Assembly: GCF_907164915.1 (NCBI RefSeq)
Contig: NC_061863.1
Location: 36,987,382-37,051,381 of the forward strand
Length of the DNA stretch: 64,000 nucleotides
Direction of reading: 5' to 3'
From: Impatiens glandulifera
Lineage: Eukaryota; Streptophyta; Magnoliopsida; Ericales; Balsaminaceae
Part shown: in pieces, positions 56,531 through 64,000 of the stretch
Layout: each line of letters begins with the position of its first letter
Position numbering within the stretch: position 1 is the first letter of the stretch
Notes under the pieces: generated by a model
Database searches by the model: none
What the model saw: only the letters and a program-made list of their open reading frames with translations
What the model was told of the DNA's origin: nothing
Made by a program: the position numbers and the translations under genes

Positions 56531-59254
56531 TGATCGATTTTTTAAAAAACATTTTTTTTATCAACTAGTTTGAAAATTTTGGGACTCTCTTTAAAAAAAT
56601 TTATTTTAAAAACGTGAGGGGAATTAATTTTAATGTTTGAAAAAATTATGTTTTAAAAAATGAGGCTTTATAGACAACTCCATATCTTACATTCCCGTCG
56701 AATCTGGAAGAGATTGAGGGTTTTTTAATGGAAAGTATGTCATAGGCCTACTCTAACTTTTTTTAAATATTAATTAATCATCATGACTAGATAGTCGCCA
56801 CCTAATTTCAAAAATTATGAAATTAAAAGATGTAAGTTCGGCGTTTGGTTACGTGTGGGAAAGGGTTTTTTAGACGCTATGTCCCACAACGCCCTTAAGG
56901 TCTATACTAATTAATTTTGGCCTTTTTTAAAATTTCTTACGCTTTACATTTAAGAATTTTTCCATTTTAAACATTTAGAGAGTTTAATTGCAAGATAAAT
57001 GATAAAATGAAATAAAATGAAATGAATAAACAAAGACACAAGAAAACCTAAGAAAATAATCCACACATAAAGTTATTCTAAACAAAATCAACACTTAGCA
57101 ATTTATTGATCAAAATTTTAATTAGTCTAAGTCTAGATTGATTTTTAAGAAATTTATTGAAGAGAATTATATAAAGGATCTAACTTTTTTTTTTAGTTTT
57201 ATAAAAATTTGTAGTTCAAAAGAACTCATTAAAGAAAAATAATCCTAAGTCTAAGTTAGGGCTAAGTTCAATTTTATTTAAAAATTTGATTTAAAATATC
57301 ATTCTAACCTAGGATCAAACAAGCCACAAACTTTAACTAAAAAAAATTTAAAAAATAAAAGTAAACAAAAATAAACCTAAATCTAAATTGCATAAAAAAT
57401 AACTATAAAATAATATATAAAAAATAAAAAATAAATGAGAAATGCAGAGAGCATCGCCTGCGAAGCATCAGTATCCTGGTTCAGCAGCAGCTGCAGCAGA
57501 GCAAGCGTTGCCTGTGAAGCGTCAGTAGGTTGGTTCAGCTGCAGTTGCAGCAGAGGGAGCGTCGTCTGGAAAGCGTCGGTATCCTGGTTCAGCAACAATT
57601 GCAGAAGAGCAAGCGTCGTCTAGAAAGCGTCGGGTTTTCACATAATCCTAGCTAACAAACTATTTGGTGATCCAAATGGATCCCAAATTGCATAAAAAAT
57701 TCTAGAAAGTATTACATCCTAGTTCTAATATCATGCAAATGATTAATTAAACCAAAACAATTTTTTTTATATGTTCTCTTTTCCTCTCTTTTAAACCTAA
57801 TTAGATTATTAATCATATACAAGTAAATCCTATATCTAATGTTATACAAAAAAATAAATTAAAACAATTTTTTTTTTTTTACTTTTTGAGTCTTTTAAAT
57901 GGTGAATTTAAGTGCCGATTTTGGTTTTTTTTTTAAAAATTTAAGTCAACGACTTTTTATTTACATAGAATTTTCTTTTTTTTAGTTGTGTTAATATATA
58001 TATATACTTTTTTTTCATTGATCTAGGTTACATATAAACAAAAATAAGAAAGTCCGACACACCTATCAAAATAATAAACTTAAAAAAGGAAAAGCTGCAT
58101 GGGACGGTATACAAAGATGAAAATAAGATTATAATTTTAAAAATATATATATATATATGCAAAGGGCTTACAATGGGGCTGCTCCTTTTCTTTTGGAAAC
58201 AAAATCGAAATTTTTAAAGCAAAACTTGTGACACAACCCAAGAATGGTGGGTGTTTTCTTAGGGAGCCTAGGGGCACAAGAATGTTAAAAAGAGAGAGAA
58301 GGTAGAAGACGGTGAAGGTTAAGGTGAAGGTCCTTTTGTTAGGGTGTTAAGAGGGGATATTTATAGGGAATTCACAAGGGAAACCCTAGGGCCCAAAGGC
58401 CCACTTAACACCCTTGACGTTGTAAATATTTTTTTATTTTAAAATATTTTAAATGGAGCAATCTCCACTTGACATGTCATTAAATGTCAATTGATATCCA
58501 TTGGGATTTAAGCTTTAATAAATAAATGATGTAATCGTTGGTCATTTTAATTTTTAATTAAAAAATGATCAAGCCTTCATGCTCACGGTTGAATCCTTCT
58601 TTCTTTGTAACTTCTTCCTTTTTTTTCTTGGCAACTTCTTCCTTCATTTTTTTTCTTCTTTGACCTAGAGTGCTTCTCACGATTGTGTAGACACCGTTAT
58701 CATTTTATTTTTGCATCGTTATCCCCTTTACACACCCCTTCATCCTACAAAAAAAAATACTTTGTTAAAAAAATAAATAAGTAATTTTTATTTTTAATTA
58801 TTCCTATTTTTAAGGAACAATTCTAATTAATAAATAAAATGCTAACTAACTTATTAAAAAAATCAAATCGCAAAACTAATCTAACAAACTAATCTAATTA
58901 AAAGAAAACAAAATATACCTAAAGAAATTTTATAAAAACGTTAATATATATTTTGTAAAAATATATATATATTTTTTTATTTTTTTAGAAATACCCAAGG
59001 TAATTAATTAAATAAAACCTTTAATATTCTAAGTATAATAACTTCCTTAAGTGTTGTAACATAAATAAATAACTACCTTAACTTTATTAAGAATCCAAAA
59101 TCAATTATTTAAAAAAACTCAATTGTTCTAAAAATAATCGTCTTTAAAACAAATCTTGCAATGAGCCCGTGAATGAATTCGAGAAATTTGTATAGGCTCG
59201 GATTTATTAAAAGCATAAACTATAAAATTGGGGAATGAAAAATGAGTGTCTACA
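56531..59254 (-). repeat. Element G 5' LTR
   Basis: 2724 bp, aligning with 33661-36624 once the 244-bp duplication is removed. It has the ~54-bp minisatellite at 57440-57640. Both strands of that block stay open for about 60-70 codons only because of its GC-rich period of 54 (a multiple of three); it is not coding. Confidence 0.88.
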
Positions 59255-59838
59255 GAGTCGACCTGTGAGTTCCTCAATGTATAGGATTTTCAGATTGACG
59301 AGTGAATCAATCGCCATCGTCATTTTCTTGTATGAACACGGAACACTACGAATGAATTTGAGCACTACTTTGTACTCAAAAACTAGATCGCGCATCACCT
59401 CGAGCTTGTTGACGATCGCCGCAATTTGAATAAAGCCTCCTCCCCATCGTCGTCTTTAAACGCAAAGTTTTCAAACTCCGCCCGCCATATTTGCGCTTTG
59501 GCTTCTCGGACATGTTCAACTCAGACCCGCGTAATTTTCAGTGTGTCCCATGCTTCCTTGGCCGTCTTTTTCCTTCCAAGAGTTTGGATCAACTCTGGTG
59601 GCACTGCCCTGTGAAGTAACAACATAGCCCGTCGATCTTCACAAACACCTCCCGGACATCCCATAAGCCTTTCTCTTGTAGATGTACCTTCATTAGGATC
59701 GTCCAATCCACGTAGTTAGTACACGTGAGAGGCGTGAAGTGCATCACCCCTTCGTTCTCCCAGCGTTTGTTAATCACCTCTATTCTTTTTTCTACCATCA
59801 CTGAAACAGATCGGACACTGTATAACTCTGATACCACT
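59255..59838 (-). pseudogene. Element F gag N-terminal part and primer site
   Basis: Minus-strand copia gag: VMHFTPLTCTNYVDWTILMK, VHLQEKGLWDV, then after a frame change RRAMLLLHRAVPPELIQTLG, KTAKEAWDTLK, and IDSLVNLKILYIEELTGRL, where element G interrupts it. The primer site complement (CTCTGATACCA) is at about 59826-59836. Confidence 0.8.
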
Positions 59839-60105
59839 TGTTGTTGTAGAAAAGAAAAGTATTGTAAAAACAGAAAATCTTTTAATTATATTTTATTAAG
59901 TTATATGCATAACCTCTTTATACTTACAATATTGAATCGAAAAGTAAATAAATAACGGAATAAAATATAATTTAATAAAATAAAATAAAATATGGAATAT
60001 TCTTAGAATATGCCCAAAATATGTTTTAGCATATCTTATAAAATAAATCTTTAGGTTGATATTATTTAAGGCCTGATTTATTGGGCTTAACGAGATTATC
60101 CAACA
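59839..60105 (-). repeat. Element F 5' LTR
   Basis: 267 bp; in minus sense it runs TGTTGGATAATCTCG to CTACAACAACA. It lies next to the primer site. No partner LTR remains at the left end of F. Confidence 0.75.
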
Positions 60106-60657
60106 TTATTCGTATCAGAAGACTGCTACATATTGTTGGCAGTTAGTTTGGTAGATAAATTTAGTTAAATAGGCATAACAATATGTTACCATTAATTAGA
60201 CATTATCTTATGTTGTAAAAAAAAAAATCCTTCTTCAAAAAATATTAATGGGTTGGTGATTGAGGAAGTTAGCACAAGCAACGATCCCCATTGTGTGAAC
60301 ATGCCCATAATACCCCCCAAGTCCAATCTCGAGTACGGTTGAAACTGCAGTTCCATCTGTGCCGCCAATTAAACAAGTTGTCATAGAGGATGGACCTAAT
60401 CGCTATTATTCAATTGATATCTGCCTTATTGTTATCTTCACCTACAATAGAGGATGTGTCATCTAAAACAGAGAAAAATATATATATATACATATGTTCA
60501 TCTTTTGTCATATTTTTGGATGCCCCAATTGAGGGTGCTTGCAATCTATGTGGTCATATGGTTTAATGCATGTCATGTTTAAACTAGATTAAATCAAAGA
60601 ATTGGGACCACCTTATTAATTAATATATAATTAGGAATCAAAATATTGAAGAAATTA
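60106..60657. other. Spacer, no supported gene
   Basis: Mixed-composition sequence. A few short open stretches on both strands (60280-60470) could hide exons, but none has a motif or matching splice sites that I can support. Confidence 0.4.
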
Positions 60658-62143
60658 TTAAAAAAATAACACTGTGACGTCATCCCAACAAGAAATTATT
60701 GGAAATTTTCTTTCGTAAGGCAGACGTTCACCTTCCACAAAAACACCATCTAGGTAGCAAATCTGGAGTAAAGGAATAGGAAACATGTTAGTAAATATTT
60801 GATATCTATAAATCATATACAAGAGAGGAATTACTTACCAATAAAAGGGTTATAGGTCCATCAAAATATGAATTTTTATCTTTACTTGCTTTTTCTTTCC
60901 AACTTCTTACACTTTCAACCAATCGTTGTAGTGTGAAGTGGCACCAGTTCAGCTCCTTTATGTTATCAACATCCATTAAGGATTTGAGAATTTTGAACCT
61001 GAAATAATTAAAATACATGTGTCAGTAATCACAAATACAATTAGTTATATAATAGGTTTGAATACATGTTTATCTGGCTCGTGAATTTTGAACTGGACAT
61101 AAAAAACTTGAGACAACAAAGACAACGAAGTCGATTTTGAAATCGTTGTCTGCACTTGTGTTACTTAATATCTTGGGTATCATAGATAGTGTTTCAGGAG
61201 CTTTTGAGTCTTCCCCGGTCCATCTGGTCTTCCAATCCCTCAAGAAAGTAAAAAAAATTAGGGTCCTTAGTCTTGTCCCCCCCCCCAACAGACTCAACTA
61301 CGTTCATTGCCCCTCTAGGGAGGTTCATCACGAGATGTACGAGATCTTCATCGATAAGGATCTCCTCACCGTTAGCCAATACCAGAGAACTCTTATCCAG
61401 GTCAAAAGATTGGATTACGTGTCTCGAAAAATGCACCGGGCACTTGGAGACACCCATTGTAAGAAGAGAACCAAACCCGATTTGCTTCACGGCTTCCCTT
61501 TGTTCTACGCTCAATTTAGGAATTAGTTGAGCGAGGCCATGAGGTGATGATCTTGTTAGAAATGTCAGTTTCCTTTTCTTGAGGGTTTTGGTTTTTTGGG
61601 GAGATGGTGGTAACTCTTCATCGAATGGTGTAATACACGGAGAAATATTAGTGGTTTCTGGGGGTGGTGCTGGTAACTCTTCATCGACTGGTGGAGTGGA
61701 TGTAGGAATAACATTGGTTTTTTTGGGGGGGGGAAAGGTGGTGGTAAAATCTCATCAAAATGTGTAGTACCTGCAGCAATATCAGTAGCTTCGACAGCAA
61801 CTGTGGAAACTGATTCAGCAGTCGATGACTTCGTATTCGTCTTCGTATTTCTCTTCCTCTTCCTTTCATATGTAACCAAGTTATTAAACATCGAAGTCAT
61901 TATTTTTGGTGGGATAACATAAATCAGTATTCAACGAAATAAATGGAATAAACATGTGTAAAATTAGTAGAAAATATATAAATATAATAAGATTAACCTA
62001 TCTCTCTGGTTTATTGCGGGGATTGACGTTGGATGCAGGATTGGGGCAGTTTCGTTTTCGTTTATGCTCTTACAAACTTGCAAGACGACCTCTCGGGAGT
62101 CGATGGTATCCACTTCCATGTTGTTGCCTTGGTTCTCTGACAT
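60658..62143 (-). CDS. Four-exon gene of a plant mobile-domain/Ulp1-like family (three frame breaks)
   Basis: Proposed exons: 62143-61998 (MSENQGNNMEVD...), 61862-61066, 60998-60839 and 60762-60658. The splice sites have GT...AG ends and phases that fit at all three joins (R/K, M/F, L/I). Exon 2 has a proline-rich linker with three FDEELPPP-like repeats. The conserved domain follows: LTFLTRSSPHGLAQLIPKLS, VEQREAVKQIGFGSLL, VSKCPVHFSRHVIQSFDLDK and LVHLVMNLPRGAMNVV. Exon 3 has LNWCHFTLQRLVESVRSWKE and YFDGPITLLL; exon 4 has ICYLDGVFVEGERLP. These motifs resemble plant repetitive proteins linked to Ulp1-type or mobile domains (family recalled, not searched). Frame breaks sit at homopolymers: 9 G at 61725-61733, 10 C at 61277-61286, and 6 A at 61101-61106. 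It may be a pseudogene, or a gene with sequencing errors. Confidence 0.6.
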
Positions 62144-62394
62144 CTTCAGAAGAAATCCTTGTAGAATAGAAGAAATCTCTAGGGTTTCAACATTGAATAT
62201 TTGGATGATCACCGGGAGATAGAGAGAGAAGAATATGAACAGTTGCTTATGAAAATGAAAATGATGGAGAGTGGGATTGTAGCGGGAAATTGAAATTATA
62301 AAAACAAGTAATTGAAGCGAAGAAATATTCGTTCTATATCGTATCCTCGTAAAAAATTTCATAAATTATTTTAAAAATAAAAATAATTATTTGA

Positions 62395-63480
62395 AGCGAA
62401 GATTTATTCGCGGCATGTAAATTCCCTCATTAAGTGTATTTACATGACAGGCAAGCGGTCTTCTCATGGGAGGAGGGGGTTTTACATGAACGTCAGGCTA
62501 AAAATAAATGAAACGAAGAAATATTCGCTTTCAATCGTCTCCTCACAAAAAAAAATTAAGAGTGAAGTAATTAAAGCGAATATTTGTTCGTTTCCTGCAT
62601 GTCATTTTTAATTAATTGAATTAATATTTAATAAACGGAAATATAAAATTAATCAAAAAAAATGAGATTAAAGTAATTGAAGCGAAGATTTGTTCGGTTG
62701 CTGCATGTGATTTTTAATAAATTGAATTAATATTTAAAGAATGAAAATCTAAAATGCATGTTAATTTTGGTCTTTACATACACGGGTAAGTGTATTTCCA
62801 TGACAGGCAAGCGGTTTTCTCATGGGAGGGAAGCGGGTTTTACATGAACATCAGGCTAAAAATATATGAGACGAAGAAATATTCGCTTTCAATCGTCTCC
62901 TCGTAAAAAAAAATTAGAGTGAAGTAATTAATGCGAATATTTGGTCATTTCCAGCATGTCATTTTTAATTAATTGAATTAATATTTAATAAACGGATATA
63001 AAAAAAATTGTGAAGTAATTGAAGCGAAGATTTGTTCGGTTGCTGCATGTGATTTTTAATAAAATTGAATTAATATTTAAAGAATGAAAATATAAAATTA
63101 ATGTCAATTTTGGTCTTTACATACACGGGTAAGTGTATTTACATGATAGACAAGCGGTCTTCTCATGGGTGGGTTGGGGGGTTTACATGAGGTTTTTATT
63201 AAAATTAATTGAAGCGAATAAGTCTTCGCTCCTAAGCTTTTCCCCCAAAATAAAATTAAATAAAAAAAACAAAAAAAATTAGAGTGAAGTAATTGAAGCG
63301 AAGATTTGTTCGGTTGCTGCATGTGATTTATAATAAAATTGAATTAATATTTAATAAACGGAAATATGAAATCCCTGTAATTTTGGTCTTTACATAGACG
63401 GGTAAGTGAATTTACATGAAAAATAAGTGGTCTTCTCATGGGTGGGTATGGGGGGTTTACATGAGGGTCAGGGCTCTTGG
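62395..63480. repeat. ~350-bp tandem repeat, about 3.5 units
   Basis: The anchor AAGTGTATTTACATGACAGG recurs at about 62432, 62788, 63131 and 63404 (spacings 356, 343, 273). Each unit also has CAAGCGGTCTTCTCATGGG, GGGTTTACATGA, TGAAGCGAAGATTTGTTCGG and TGCTGCATGTGATTTTTAAT. Its function is unknown. Motifs GAAGCGAA/TTCGCTTC recur in both orientations. Confidence 0.8.
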
Positions 63481-64000
63481 GCGTGGAAATCTTCGCTCCC
63501 ATCGCTTCTCACCCTTCCCTCTGACATGGTGCCCGGAGCGAAGATATCTTATCCGGGTTTCATATGAATATTATATTATTTACTGGCGTTAACAGGCCCT
63601 TCCATTAACGGCGTCTGGTGTGAACCCGAAATGAAACCCGGATTCCGGATTCTCTCTACCTCCCTCTCCTACCCAGATTAATTTATTAATATAATAATAA
63701 TGCTGCAATTTGATTGGTCCGCAACAGGGGAACACGGCATCGGTAGAAGAAGATCTGGATTGCATTTTTTAGCCTCCAAGTATCATTTCTACCCCAGATT
63801 TTTTTATTCCAGTTTCGTTCTAAGTTACGTTTGATTTGACTTTCTTAGTCTCTTACTTTTTTCTTCTTTCATTTCAACTGGTAATCAAACAACAATGATA
63901 AGTTAATAATTTACTTTTCTTGATCTCTTTCTCTTCTACAAATTTTGAATATTTTGTTCTACAGTCCATATTCAAATAAAACAATAATTTAAAAAATTGA
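63481..64000. other. Window-end sequence, no gene called
   Basis: More GC-rich than its surroundings up to ~63750, with AACCCGAAATGAAACCCGGA, a CCAAT-type GATTGGTCC and pyrimidine-rich stretches (CTCTCTACCTCCCTCTCCTA). It could be the 5' flank of a gene beyond the window, but no start or exon can be shown. Confidence 0.35.

Larger units (their letters stand above)
33661..59254 (-). mobile_element. Element G: Tat/Ogre-type Ty3/gypsy element, split by H
   Basis: LTRs at 33661-36624 and 56531-59254. Next to the right LTR, minus-sense TGGCGACTCTACTGGGGAC fits the tRNA-Arg-type primer site usual for Ogre/Tat elements. Pol has RT, a first RNase H, a second plant-type RNase H and integrase, the Tat-clade order. 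A tandem array lies between pol and the 3' LTR, as known in Ogre elements. Without H it is about 14.4 kb. Flanks GAGCT and GAGTC are an imperfect target duplication. Gag and protease are not recognisable. Confidence 0.88.
31330..60105 (-). mobile_element. Element F: decayed Ty1/copia element, truncated, split by G
   Basis: A minus-strand copia element is present in two pieces, 31330-33660 (RT start, integrase, protease, gag end) and 59255-60105 (gag start, primer site, 5' LTR). The two pieces join in frame through gag: EELTGRL on the right and VVEERHDLDDVR on the left. The 3' part (most of RT, RNase H, 3' LTR) is missing because RT stops after KALYGL at 31330. It differs from the Sirevirus-type elements here in having a short LTR (267 bp) and a simpler gag. 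Element G (33661-59254) is inserted in it. Confidence 0.82.

Noticed and set aside
57383..57623. Open frames on both strands (minus 57383-57598, plus 57435-57623)
   Set aside because: They arise from a 54-bp minisatellite (period divisible by three) in the LTR of G. There is no motif, and the copy at 34800-34990 does not keep the frames.

Overview
The window is a nest of plant LTR retrotransposons with very little single-copy DNA. It is AT-rich and full of stop codons. It holds LTRs ending TG...CA, primer-binding sites matching initiator tRNA-Met, Ty1/copia (mostly Sirevirus-type) and Ty3/gypsy (Tat/Ogre-type) pol genes, and one spliced gene of a plant-only repetitive family. This indicates an angiosperm nuclear genome, probably a eudicot; the species cannot be named from the sequence.

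Left block (1330-11735): element A is a non-autonomous LTR element with ~1.8 kb LTRs around a 255-bp non-coding interior and an exact ATTTA target duplication. Its 5' LTR was split by element B (2167-8725, minus), a Sirevirus with gag joined to the last residues of RNase H (pol deleted). The gag of B was in turn hit by solo LTR C (4030-6044, plus, exact AAGAG duplication).

Middle block (14288-29997): element D, a minus-strand Sirevirus, sits in a degenerate repeat tract that continues on both sides. It carries decayed gag, protease, integrase, RT and RNase H. Between pol and the 3' LTR lie three tandem copies of an accessory gene, each behind its own TATA box. Solo LTR E (23075-24956) interrupts its RT.

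Right block (31330-60105): a decayed minus-strand Ty1/copia element F is split by a minus-strand Tat/Ogre element G (33661-59254), which is split by a plus-strand Sirevirus derivative H (40177-51354). H keeps gag and the same accessory gene as D but has no pol. G carries RT, a dual RNase H region, integrase, and a 66-bp tandem array between pol and its 3' LTR.

Right end (60106-64000): a four-exon minus-strand gene (60658-62143) of a plant mobile-domain/Ulp1-like family, a ~350-bp tandem repeat (62395-63480), and unassigned sequence.

Three observations stand out. First, D and H share an accessory gene in the env position that appears to be separately promoted. Second, the LTRs of C, E and H carry long arrays of short palindromes (TTAGACGTGCAGTCTAA type). 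Third, a conserved block near the start of the transcript is present in every Sirevirus-type LTR. All coding regions except possibly the 60.7-62.1 kb gene are broken by stops or frameshifts.
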